Shown here: one piece after another, positions 1 to 13,500 of the stretch
Position numbering within the stretch: position 1 is the first letter of the stretch
Layout of the letters: every line of letters starts with the position of its first letter
From: Limnephilus marmoratus
Taxonomy: Eukaryota > Arthropoda > Insecta > Trichoptera > Limnephilidae
Reading direction: 5' to 3'
DNA length: 64,000 nucleotides
Assembly: GCA_917880885.1 (NCBI GenBank)
Contig: OU862907.1
Location: 67,203,072 to 67,267,071, forward strand
Notes under the pieces: model-generated
Database searches by the model: none
Told to the model about the DNA's origin: nothing
What the model saw: only the letters and a program-made list of their open reading frames with translations
Translations under genes and position numbers: made by a program

Positions 1-1401
1 ACGTTAACCATGTTATGAGGTTTTGGAACATTTTCTGAAACAAAATACGTAAAACATTAACCACTCCGACCACTCGTATCTATAAGCGTGTTTACACGAT
101 AAATTCAAAAAAAGTATTATAAATAAATTAATATTAATGTTAATGTTTTGTGTAATTACCTGATTTCTTGATCAACATCATATAATTTTGTCACCTCTAG
201 AATATCCACATTCACGTAACCACTTTTTGAATAAAATATGTCCATTGGCGAACCAACTATGCAAAATTATCGGCGTCATGGGCAAACATAAACAAAAATA
301 TGGTGAATTTATTTCCTGCCATTTCCGGCATTTCCGTTGGGACAAACGAGCATCTCTTTCTGACACACGTAGAGAGCGACAGATGGCGAAAATCAAAATT
401 ACAGACCTATCTTTACTTACCTAGCTCCATCATCCATGAAACTTTATCTATTGATGTGGCTTTTGCACGTAAGTTGAAAAATTTCAACGAAGATATATGC
501 CCCTGGTCCCGCAGAATGCGGGACGGTTGGCCGCCTTATCTTTGACTCTTGCTTGACTTACCTACCTAAATAAACCAATCCCTAGATTGATATCTCGGGC
601 CTTTTCTGGGGACAAATATTGTCATCAACTTAACCACAGATGAACGGAAATGGTTAAAATAGACTAAACATAGAGAAAGTTTATTTGTCTACCATTACAA
701 AAATATAGAATGCGGGACATGTGGGACGCTTTAGACTTTAGACGATTTGCGGGACTATTTCATTAAATATTTCAATGCGGGACAACAACCGTCAATGCGG
801 GACAGTCCCGCAGAATGCGGGACGGTTGGCCGCCTTATTACTGTGTCAATCATGAAAGATATTATTTCGATACCATTAACAAAAAAAATTGTTTTCACCG
901 TTTCCGACACTAACATATTTATTTTATTGAAATATTTTACGTGATTGATACTTGATTTTGCTAGACTCTGGTTGATGAGTTATAAAGCACCTCTCGCATC
1001 TTTTCCTTGACCTCTGACACGATGGAGATGACAGCTGACTTGATGACCTTGAACTCCTTTGACCTAGATGAATTCGCCTACTTGGACTTTACTGACGTAA
1101 AGAGCGATCCTTTGAGATATGACTTGTTTCTTGACGTGACATTTTTGACTTGACTTCACAAGTTTCCAATGAATGGTTTTCTTTATGTAAAATTTGCTCT
1201 GAACTAAAACTTACTGTATCAATATTCTTGACAATTATTTTTGCTTTTTTCTATTTAACGATTCATCTTTAGATAGTAGGTAATCTTCTAGACATGGCTT
1301 CATTTTTTAAACCACACACCTATTTATCCCTCAAAGCTTCATCCAGAAATGCACCAAAATTGCATGATATTGACAGACTTTTTATTTATGTTTATTTACA
1401 G
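1..1401. other. Upstream intronic or flanking sequence, no exon recognised
   Basis: AT-rich sequence without a convincing coding exon. It contains a 34-bp perfect direct repeat (506-539 and 805-838), each copy holding the small palindrome GTCCCGCAGAATGCGGGAC. Further ATGCGGGAC motifs occur near 710, 775 and 793. A 43-codon acidic reading frame runs from 1022 to 1153, about 40 bp after TATAAAG, but it has no hydrophobic segment and is not a signal-peptide exon. Confidence 0.5.
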
Positions 1402-1502
1402 GAAGTAAGTGCGCACTAATTGACACTACGCCGGGAGTGTGCAGAGCTTTCTCCAACTGCCCAAGAGCGATGAAGGCCGCAATTAGAGGCGTTGTACCAC
1501 AG
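1402..1502 (+). CDS. Exon: first half of the CLIP domain
   Basis: The acceptor is TTTACAG before 1402 and the donor GTATTG starts at 1503. The exon opens with two bases of a split codon, so at least one upstream exon exists. It encodes residues 1-33 with cysteines 3, 13 and 19 in the order C-x9-C-x5-C, including GVCRAFSNCP. This is the N-terminal half of a CLIP domain. Confidence 0.85.
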
Positions 1503-4500
1503 GTATTGTTCTTTCATTTTTATGTGTCTGACAAAAAAGAAGATGTTTACTTACGCGACCCTAACATGAGCCTTCTTTGATTACAGAAATGTGACTTAAC
1601 TGATAACGAGTCGGATTTGGTGTGCTGCACGGAGACTGACTGTCCGCCGCTGCCGAAGGGACTTGTCACTCAACTGCCGGTTGGCTCCAAGGCTGCGGAC
1701 TGTGAGTTTCATAAAACCTGAACTGAAATGTTCTAATAATGTTATGTTGCATTTCAGTTACATGCCCTACGTAAAGTGCTTTATCTGAAAATCTGTTGGT
1801 TTAGAGGAGAGAACACTGAAAAAAATTTGTCATAAATATACCTAACACAGAGTTTGAAATTAATTAACAAGTACTTATTGTATTTTCTCAAATATCAAAG
1901 TACATATGTAAGATAATGATTTACGACAAAAATATGGGATTTTCTTTTTTTAAGTTTTTTATTTCATAATCTTTTACACAATACAGTTTAATGTCTTTTT
2001 TCGACTTCCACACTAGGCTAATGCCCGTGTTGTGGAAGTCTCATACAGATTTTCAAATAGAGTACTTTACACTGGGCATGTCTGAGGTCACAAGTAGGCA
2101 AATCTGACACATCATTAAAAATAAATGTATATGTGCCCTTAATTATAACCAGTGCCGGATTTATACTATTTGGTTCCCTAAGCAATCCACGCCTGTGGGC
2201 CCCTAGTCCAGTCAGCGGGGGATAAAAAAGGTTTTTAGCTTGCAAAAGGTTAAGTAGTAGCGATTTTGATATAGGTATGTTGTTTAGATTGGGTTTCTTA
2301 CGAAAAAAAAAGTTTTTCACCTTGTGGGGTCGAACTCGAGCCGCCATCTTGGATTGAAGGTGCCAAAATTTGGTTTTTTAAAAATAATTGTGCAATGAAG
2401 ATAAAGAAGATAAAATTTCAAATATTTTTATGTTTCACAATTTTTTAATTTCACAAGTCTAATACATAGGTAACGAGTTACAGTGGTGGAAATATGAATA
2501 TTTTTCTAAAAAATTGTAAAATTCCCAATTTTTGTTATTTCTTTGGGCTTTTCATTACATAAATATAATAATTTTGTAAACTCATTTCCACACCACCATG
2601 AGGTAGAGAAAATGGCGCCTTTTTATTGTGGTACTCCCAGTAGGTAGGTCTTTTTCAATGGCGCTACAGCCCATTTCGAGCCTTGGCCTCCTTTAACATA
2701 AGCCTCCTCCGCCCTCGGTCCTCAGCCGTCGTCTTCCAATCTGCGACATGGAATAGTCCTCTTGTATCCTTCCTGACATCATCCTCCCACCTATGCTCAG
2801 GTCTGCCCGTCTTTCGTTTACCAATATTTACCATCCGGATATCCTGTTAGAAGCTTCTTCGGTACTCGTGTGCTTGGCATTTGGTGCACATGTCCGGCCC
2901 ATCTTAGTCTTTGGAGCCTTAAATGGGTGGAGAGTCTGGGTCTAGGAGCTTCGTAAATATCATAGAGCTCATTATTGTGGCGGATTCTCCAGGCCTCTCC
3001 TTCTCGCACTGCTCCTCTAGTATCCAGCTGTTCCCCAGACTTTGCTGTCAGTGTTCCCGCCTCACATCCATAGGCCAAGACTGTTCTAATAATTGTTTTA
3101 CCTATATAGGGTTATTTTGGTTTTCCTATGGACGATTCGGGATTTGAACACTGGCAACAACGCGAAGTAAGTATTGTTAGCGGCTGTGATGCGCTTTCTT
3201 AATTCTACTGCGTCTTCATTGTCCTGTGTTATGATGGAGTCCAGGTATGTTAACTCTTCAACCACTTCGAAATTATAATTGTCTTTATACTACTCTTTAT
3301 CTATGGGGTTATGGTTTGCATAATGATTTTTGTTTAAAATAAAACAATAACTTTGTAAACACCGCTTTTAGAAAAGGGCTTAGTTATACCCCAGGACGTT
3401 ACAATAATAAAAACGATAATCTTTAACGAATTTTTTACCGGTTTTTTAATTGTTTACCACAAAGAACATTGTTTACGCCAAGAATCCAAAATTTCGGTCG
3501 GTTCGGTGCCATAAAAATGGTGTTTACAAAGTTATTGGTTTATTTAAAATTAATAATGTCACATCACAAAGTATCCGCTTCATATGAACAAATAATGATT
3601 TTAGTTTTATTCTCATTGATTTGCAAACCCACCTCTCTTGCCGCAGTCTCCAAAGGGTCAAACACCTCTCTTTCAGCCTGTAGGGATCTTCCGACAATGT
3701 CGTGAGTCTATTCCACAGATATACCAACGATGGTAGATTTCGAAATGGCGCTTGAGCCGCCCAGAGTTCGACTAGTATTCGTAATTAGGTTATATATTCG
3801 CTATTGCGTAATAATATTTTTTTGTTGATCCCGGTTGGTTGACATCTTAATAATAATATTCGTCATCAATGTCTTGATCTAACTCATTTCCTGTGGTACT
3901 GAGATTCTGGGCTTCCATTGCAAAAAACTAAACATTCGACTGAGAGCATCGTCGGCGGGGCAGGGTGGTGATTGGCTGATCGCCAATCAGGAACATTCGA
4001 ATTTCCGAATGCTCCCGATGATGATACTAAAGGGAGCGGGGTTATGACCCCGAACGTCAACGCTCTAGTCAATTTAAAATGCGCGGCTTTTCAAATAACC
4101 TTACCTTTCATGTGCTAGAAAATGTTTTTTTTGATGCCCCCCAAGACGTGATGCCCTAAGCAATTACTTAATTTGCTGATGGGCTAATCCGGCACTGATT
4201 GTAACGGTAAAACAAGAAACTTTTTAATTTAAAATAAGATAATATGTTATATTTACTGTTGTGGTAATATTTTTTTTAAGAGAAAACTTCTATAACACCG
4301 TTGTGATTTGAAAATCGATGATATAGGATTTTGCCCGCGAGAGATTGAGATAGCAATAAATATTCATTTATTTCACGGGTGCTGGGTTCCAATATACAGT
4401 GGTACCTCGAGATATGAGTGCCCTAACGCACGAGATATTTCAGATATGAGCCGTCGAGCGAGCGAAGTTTTGCTATGAAATACATTTGAGATACGAGGAA

Positions 4501-7500
4501 TGGCCGGCTGACTTAAAGCGTAAAAAAACCTTTGCTTATCGAAATAATCTTCTCATAAGAGAGATTTGAAGAAACACATTCTGACCCACAGTGGAGAGAA
4601 ACTTTTTTCATGTTCCGTCTGCAAACAATAATTTACTTGAAAGGGATCTTTGATCTGGTTCACAGTGGAGAAAAACCCTTTTCATGTTCCGCCTGCAAAA
4701 ATCATTTTTTCAAAATGTTAGACAAACCACATGCTGAGACACATTGGAGAAAAACCCTTTTCATGTTCGGACTGTAAAAAATTGTTTTATCAAATTGACA
4801 TACCACATGCTGACACACGGTAGAGAAAAACCCTTTTCATCAAAAACGATTTTTGACATACCACATGCTGACACATGATAGAGAAAAACCATTTTCACGT
4901 TTCGACTGTAAAAAATTGAACCACATGTTTTCTCACAGCGTAAAAAAACATTTTGCTTGACTATACGTATTCATCTTCTCATAAGGATGAGATTTTGGGG
5001 GCTGGAACGGATTAATTGCATTTCAATTAATTTCAATGGGGAAAATTACTTGAGATACGAGCATATTGACATATGAGGAAGGTTACTGAACGAATTGAAC
5101 TCGTATATAGAAGTATCACTGTATTACGATAAATCCACGTTCCCACGCAAGTCACCCTTGTATAGTGGTATAAAGCGCCTGGCGAACCCTAGCGGCCATA
5201 TAAACATTCAGCCGACCAATAATCGAATCCTACGAAATCAAAAAAAATAATCGTAAAATCAGTAACCAATCTTCAAAAATTCCAAAATGAACAGGTAAAG
5301 AAAACACAAAAGAAAGCGATATCTACCAACTCCAAAGAAGAAAACACAAACACTAGTAAGATGACGATAGGAAAAGGTGCACTGGAATTCGAAGACAAAA
5401 ATATGGAAAAAAATCATCCTTCACAATGATGAAAAAAAGTGCTTTGTACCCTTTCCACTTTTGTCTACATTAGTTTTCTGAAGGTTTTACTTCTACCGCG
5501 TGTGAATTGCACACTCGGATTTTTTTGATCAAATCAACAATAAAATTAAAAAGAAAAAAATCTAATTCAATAATTTTTACCGGACTTACGTAATGTTTAA
5601 GTGTATCAGAGGTAACGAAGCGAAGAGGAACTACCTGGCTATCCACATCTGTTACAAATACTAGAAATATCTTCCACTCTATGAGTTACTTAGTCCTATG
5701 AATACCTGTGGACACTTGAAACGTTTATTTGTAATGTTTTGTTTCTTCTACAGACTGTATAGAGCTGGCAGAGAAGATTCACCCGTGCCAAGAAACACGC
5801 TCCGGTTGGACTCGGGGGAATATGTGTCCTGTACTCACACCAGACTCGAACATAAAATATCACCAGACTCCCATGATTACTGCAGCAGAGGCTCCTTTCT
5901 TTGTAAGTTACAGACATTGGGCAGCTTTATTTAAAACCTAAGATATTCATATATTTATTCAAATAACAATTATTATTTTTTTAATGACCCCATGCAGACG
6001 AGGAAAGTAATTTCTGATGCTGTGAGGAGAGTATTTTTAAAATAAGTAAGGAGAAATCTGGGAAGGAAAAAGATAAGAGGGTGGGTAGGAATCTAGGGGT
6101 TAGTGTGTCTAGGAGTTACGTAAGAATGAATCCATCCCTCTCGCTGCGGTGCTAGCTTTAAAAACCTCCACACAGCATCCCCTAAGATGACAGAGACCCT
6201 GAGGGAAATCATTTTCCTCTGGGCCTCCTGTTGGAGCTAATGTGGAAAAAAAATCCGCTCTACATGTCCAAATCACCTATCTTAAAAGATTTAACATACT
6301 TCCCTTGAACAATTTTTAAGCTCTTCAAAAATAAATATTACTTTTGAAGGAAGTATGTATTCAGATGCCAAATGAAGTTGAAAAAGTAATACTTATAGGT
6401 ATAAAGTTCACTTGACAGAAAAAAATTGCAAAGCCTATAAGCCAATCTTCCGAACAGACCCTGCATTGATATAATATGCTTGGCGTAACTCTAAGTGACC
6501 AGATATGGGGACTCCATCGAAGCCGGAGTAAAATTAGCCTCCCAAAAACTAGGCGTACTGGAGGTTGCCCACAACTTTCCCACGGCGTTCTAAGGAAACA
6601 GATGGTTTCCTCCTTCACCGTACACGTCAGGACTCTTATTTATTTATAAAGAAGCTATTTTTTTTATTAAAATGACTCTAGACCTTCAATGTCCGGGCAT
6701 ACATTGTTAGCAGGCAGTATGCGAGTGCGTACATGGTGTACACAACTGCTAACCCTGTACAAATCGCAAGTGCGCCCCACGGTTGAATTTGGCTGCCACC
6801 TTTGGTCTGGAGCTCCAAAATACCTAAAAAAATTCCCTCGATCCTGTACAAAAATGAGCAGTCTGTTTGATAGATTCTCCCATCTTAACAGACGGATTGC
6901 AATCTTTAGAGCACAGCCGTCGGCGTCGGGTGGGATTGCTATCCTTGTTCTACCGGTATTACAATGGAAGATGCTCCGAGGAACTAGCGCCATTGATCCC
7001 TTCGTCACCGATGCATAGTTGGCAAGCACGCCAAACGCGTGCCCAACATACGTACACGGTTGACATTTGTCACATGAGAATGAGTTGTTTCTTCGACTCA
7101 TTCTTGTGTTCAACAGCTCAGCTGTGGAACGATTTGCCGGCCTCTGTGTTTCCTCTTTCCTACAACATGGGTCTCTTCAAGACTAATGTTCATTCCTTCC
7201 TCTCCTCAAAACGACCCTTCACACAGCATATTCGATGACATAGGCCCTGAGGGAAATTATTTTCCTCAGGGCCTCCTGTGTGGAGTTAATGTAAAAAAAA
7301 ACTAGAATATGAAATATTTGATGAATCCATCAATTTTTTTGAAACACCCGTCCTTTGCCTTATTTGGAGAAAAATTAAATTCTATTTTGTCAATTTATTT
7401 AAATTTAAAACTAAAATTGCATTATACATAATATAAATTTGGGAGGCGGGAATGGGTACCGCCGCCCCGGGAATCTTTATTGGATAATCAACACCTCTGC

Positions 7501-10500
7501 CATAGGTCACCCCAAGTGGTTCGCTATGTTTGGTGATTTAGCTTGGGTGCCCGGGTTCATGGAGTGAGGTTTGTCTAGGTCTTGGAGGCGGATGACCAGG
7601 ACACACTGAAGCCCAGATTCCTACCCACCCCTAAACCCTTTTCCTTCCCAGAACTCTCCTCTCCTTTCCTTTCCTTAAAAAAACCCTCCACATAGCGTCC
7701 CGAAAGATGACACAGGCCCTGAGGGAAATTATTTTTCTCGGGGCCTCCTGTGTGGAGCCCATGTAAAAAAAACACGGGAGAACAGCATTCTTTAGGTGAT
7801 TTTTCACAAAAATGGCGCTAAAATTTTTGTTTCATTATTTAGGAAAAAATATTTGAAACTGAATTTTATTGCAATTAAAAAAAATACGTAACCTAATATT
7901 GATCAAGCATGCGCAATATTGGGCAAAAATTTATTATAAAATCAGTTTATCAAACCAATACTACGTCATCTGGATGTACCTACTCAGTTTCGCAAAAAAC
8001 AAAGTAAATTCTTATTATTCAGTAAGTAATAAACATCAAATTTGTTCATAAAGTAAATAGGTAGGTACCTAAACTCTGAATCCATATTCGCATCACTAAT
8101 TTGCATAATATTTAGAATGTTACTTCCATATCTGTGTGGTGTAAATGGACAGGGTCCGCCAAAACTGCGTTACTCAGTTTTAGCAAAAATAAATTGATAA
8201 AAAATATAAATTTTTCTAAAATAAAAATTAAGTCGTCTTTTTTAAAAATGTTTTTCTCGAAATGACAACTTTTCAATTCACGAACGCGCATGCTATTTTC
8301 GTAATAAATAATTATTCACAACGATATATGTATGGAAAAAACGAAAATTCTAAGCATCGTTATTTGACAAATGTTTCTGCGCCGCTCAAACGTTAGTCAT
8401 AATCGCCCGACTCTATTTTCAAGAAAAAAATCATTTACTTAAAATAATAAAAAAATTAATTAATATATTTCGAGCAGTCTTTTTTTTACCACCGTGTAAA
8501 ATGATGATTCCGGCAATATAATGATGAAATTCAATTTATTAAAGTGCCAACAGCAACAAATTATAACCCTCCAATTTTGCTTGCGTTTAAATTTGTAAGG
8601 AAATACTTCGCTTTTCACGACGCGCCTGTCGGCAGGCGGCGTCGTGAAAACTATAGATAATTGTAAAGATAAGCTTCCAAAAATTAAAATTGTAGGCTTG
8701 TTTCCGTGAAAAGTGATAAATACTATGGTCAATTAACGTTCTTAAAACTCCTGTGAACGTAATTTTACAAAATGTTGGCTTTCAGAGGTGATATTTTCGA
8801 AGGAATCGCGTTTGCGAGTCAGCCGACGGGAAAGCAAAATATAAATCGACCCCGCTGTAACTGACCCACGTCAACAATATCTCAAAAACAAATGCTCGTG
8901 CGAGACACCTTCTAAGGAATATGAACCTTGAAGTGTTCCGAAATGCAATGCGCTAAGGTCCATTTTCGCTTGAAAAAAGTGGCTCATTTTGCGTCCATAA
9001 AATTTCCATATGATGAGTGCCCACGCGCACTTTTCAGTGAGAGTAATCCTTGAGGCGTGCGAAACTCCAGGAACCGAGAGGTCGTTTTGGCGTGCCAGTG
9101 TTATCTTATAGTCCGTCAAGCGAAAGTGAACCTTAAAGTGGGTGAAACGTAAAGAGCAGAGTGGTTGTTTTTTCGCGTGCGTGAAAAAGTGAGTTTTCTT
9201 TTCCGAAAAACCGGGCATATATATATATTGATATCAAACTATTAATGGTTTGTGCATCACGTTCCAGAGTGCTAGATACTCCCAGAATCGCCCTAGTGAA
9301 GACTCATTCAGAATGGAAATGAAAAGAGCCGTGTTAGGTACCAGAACTGAATGTCCCAGGCAGGCAGTGGCGGACTAAGGGGGGGGGGGGGGGGCGGGGG
9401 GGGCGGTCCGCCCCGGGCCCCCAGTCTTGGGGGCCCCCAAACGCCTCCATGTTCCCTTGATCAAACCCTAAACAAGGCTTTAAAACACCACTGTAATTTT
9501 TTTATAATTTTTTATTTAATTTTTTGATAGATGCACTTGTTAAGAATGCTCTCACCAGTTTTTTTTAAGGAAATTCGAAAAATTGACGGAGATGCAGCAT
9601 TTTATATGAAACCGTTTGGAACAGTTTGTATGTTGAATTATCAACTTCAGCAAATTTTAAATGCGTTTTATTTTTGAATGAATTTTATTTTATAATTTTT
9701 GTGGTAAATTTTCCTCGTCTGGTATCGTAGTTAGGGCCGGATTAAATATGTTGGGGCCCCAACTCAATGCACGTCTCGGGGCCCCTTTACCATAGGGGGC
9801 CCTAGCCGACGCGTGTCCCCTAGGAAGTGGCCTACACTGCCTTGTGGACAATACGGCCCCGCCAGGGCTTGCTTAAACATGTCGGGGCCTCTAGGCAATA
9901 CATGTCTGGGGGCCTTTTACCGTAGAATATCCTACCCAATGCGGGGCCCCTAGGCAATGCACGTCTCGGGGCCCTTTACCCTAGAATCCCTTACCCAATG
10001 CGGGCCCCCTAGGCAGTTGCCTACACATCTTATGGATAATATTGTAATGGCTATAGTGACTGGATTATCGAACAGTTGAAGACTTGGTGCATGGTGCATG
10101 CAAATAAGATGTATAGTTTTTCTAATATGTTGTCAACCAGGTTGAAAAACGTAGTTTTGAGAAAAACGCGTTCAAAGTTTTGCTGAAGAATAATTCAACA
10201 CACAAACTGTTTAAAACGGTTTCATATAAGATGCTGTATCTCCGTCAATTTTACGAATTTGGTGAAAGCATTATTAACAAATGCGTGTTTTGGAAAATGA
10301 AATAAAAAGTGTCAATTTTTTTTAGTGTCCTGGTGCCTTTAAAATATGCTTAGCATCTATCTAAGAGGTGGTTTGGAGTAGGGAGGACCCATACAAATAT
10401 CATCCTAAACATACAAAATGGGAATAAATAAATATAGCCTGAACCGGTATTTTACAATTTTTAAAATAAAATTACTTCCACTAATCTTTCTATTGTCTGT

Positions 10501-13500
10501 ACAGTTTTATTTGCAGTTTTACTTATGTATTGCACTTCATATATTTTTTACTATCTTAGGCTCTTTGCTGAAAGCTATCAATAGTAATAAAATAGGTAAG
10601 TAATTAAAAAGATTCAGTGGCGGACTAACGGGGGGCTGGGGGGGGGGGGAAGGGGCGGCCTCTGGTCCCTGGGGGCCTCCAAACGCCTCCATGTTTCCTT
10701 GATCAAATCCTAAATAATGATTTAAGGCACCAGGACACTGTAAAATAATGTTTGTAATTTTTTTTTCCATCTCATTTTCTGAAGTTAACAATGCTCTCAC
10801 GAAATGTTTTTTATAGCATTTTATGTGAAACCATTTGAAATAGTGTGTATATTGAATTATCCTTCAGCAAAACTTCGAATGCGTTTTTCCCGAAACTTTT
10901 TTAACTCGTTTTTCAACCTGGTTGACAACATATGTTTGTTGTTTGTTTTTAAAATATGTTATGTTACTTATAATCTTTTCACTGTAATTAAAAAAATGTA
11001 CTGCATTCTATGTTAAAAGCCCTATGGGCGTTTAAATAAATAAATAAATAAATAAATATTAAAAAAACTGTACATCCGCCTGTATGCATTTACTTTTGCA
11101 TCTACCAAGTCTTAAACTATTCGAAAATCCACATGGCACCACATAGAGGAATTTTGATATCTTAAAAAAAGGAAAAATGGCGGTCAAGCGAATTTTATAT
11201 TAGATTTTTATGGAAAACTTTCAGCGTTCTTAAAAAATATAGAAGGGGGGCCTTTATAAAAAAATCGCTATGTGGAGCCATAGTGACTGGATTTTCTAAC
11301 AGTTTAAGACTTGGTGCATGCAAACCAGATGTATAGTTTTTCTAATATATTGTCAACCAGGTTGAAAAACGTAGTTTCGAGAAAAACGCGTTGAAGGTTT
11401 TGCTGAAGGATAATTCGTCATACAAACTGATTAAAACTTTCTTAAAATTTTCTTAGAATTTCCTCGAAACTTTAGGTGATAGCATTATTAACAAATGCAT
11501 CTTTTAGAAAATGAAAAAAAATATGACAATATGACAATATTTTTTTACAGTGCCCTGGGGTCCTAGCACAGTCGATCGATATAGGTTTTATCGAAAATGT
11601 CGGTAACTTGACATCGCTCCCGAGCACGACTGCAGACCGCTAACGAACAAACAACAGTTCACAGTGACTAGGGGTTCCTAACATATTTGACATAAACTGT
11701 TTTTTTCGTAAGCGGCCTGCAGTCGTGCTCGGGAGCGATCGCAAGTTACCGACATTTTCGATAAAACCTATATCGATCGACCATGCTAGGGGGCCTGGTG
11801 CCTCAAAGCCTTGTTTAGAATTTGATAAAGCGAACACGGAGGCGCTTGGAGGTCCCCCAGGACCAGAGGCCCGTGTGAACTGAATAAAAATCTTGTAAAA
11901 TTACATCAACTTTTTAAACTAGGGGAGGGGCCTCATTCAGCTTTGCCGCTCCGGGCCTCTGACGGGCTTAGTCCGCCACTGCAGGCAGGTACACCCAACC
12001 TTCACTTTTCCTTCTCTACTTCATTCGGTGTCACTTGTTAATCTCCTGGTGCCTGTTTATTCTCAGGACAAACTCCGGAATGGTGTTTTTCTAACTCATT
12101 GACAATACGTTTGTAGATATTGCGAAAGATAAATGTTGAAGCCGCGCACTGAACACTGAACACGGAACAAGTTTCCAGAGCTGCGCTAGTACTGCACTGG
12201 TCATGTAAATATCTACATCAACCGGACTAATTTGGGATGTCATAGTCTCGCTGGCTCCAGACGGTTCGGTACAGTTTGGACTTTTGTGCTGTATTCATAT
12301 AAAAAAAAAAGAAAAATGAAGATGAAATAACAAAGAGCAATAATTATAACAACACTTGCTTAGAGAATAATATTTGGATGTCATGTTGTGTTCCCAGGGA
12401 CTAATTGGATCAGGTCGGAGAGGCGCCATTACCTGGGAGAAGTTTCCTGTAACTCTAGTGAGTGACCAGTGGGTTTTGTGTGCTGGATTCGCCATTGGAA
12501 ATATTGGGTGAGTTTATTGTTTACTTATTTTAAAATTCAAACCGTCCTAGAAATAATGAACGCAACGATGAACATAGACAAATATTTTGGTTTGATATAT
12601 GAACAATCAAGGTCTAAAGATTTTAGCGCCTTTGAGGTGTCATTTCACAAAACTGGCGCTACACACGATGTCTGGAAACTCGTGGTATAAGCGGCAACCG
12701 GTTAATCTACTTAATATTATTGAATGAGCATTGCGAACACCGTTTTGATTTTCGTCTGTATGTACGCTTGTTTATACGTTCCATTTCCGGTTCAAGATGG
12801 AGGTTGAATCATTGGTTATATAAAGACTAAATTTTCATATTTAAAATCGTCGTTATATTTTTGTACTTTCTTATTCGCATTTGTTCGATATTATGGTACT
12901 TACCTGCTTAAACAAAATTTGAAAAAAGAATTATCGTTGAGATAGAAAAGTTTACTTGAACAAAATGTTTAATTATTATTTATTTGAAATTTAAGAAAGT
13001 TACATAAAGTGTACGGCTGTACACTGTACGGTTCATAAATAAGTAGGTATTTATGTAACTACTTATAAAAATGGTTATTATGGTAAGTATTTATTTATCA
13101 AGTGCGAGTAAATTGGAAACATGCCTTTTTGGCCGCGAGATCTATTGTTACAGAATTACATAGCTATTATTAAAGTCGTGAAAACGTAAAAAAGGTAATT
13201 TTGACTTGAGAATTGCTTTTTTTAGAATTTCGTCGCCTACTTTAGAGTTAAAAAACTATTGAGGTCGGGTCAAACTTCAACGCATTTTATAACATAGTAA
13301 ACAGCTGAAAGTAACATTGGTAACGATATAATTGATCAAGTACAACAATTTTATCCATTCTTAAACATTCAAAAAACTTTGTGTTCCTAAAATTATTTTT
13401 AAGGCCTCTCATTATCCTATTATGAATATCATTATTATGAATTAAAAGAATTAATATACATTAAAAAAAATTGCACAAATTATAATATATGCAATCTAGA

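Noticed and set aside
1022..1153. Signal-peptide first exon of the protease homologue
   Set aside because: The encoded peptide is acidic without a hydrophobic core, ends in a stop, and offers no phase-matched donor that I could support.
8871..9218. 115-codon minus-strand frame as a gene
   Set aside because: No motif, no splice context, and it lies in intronic sequence of the host gene.
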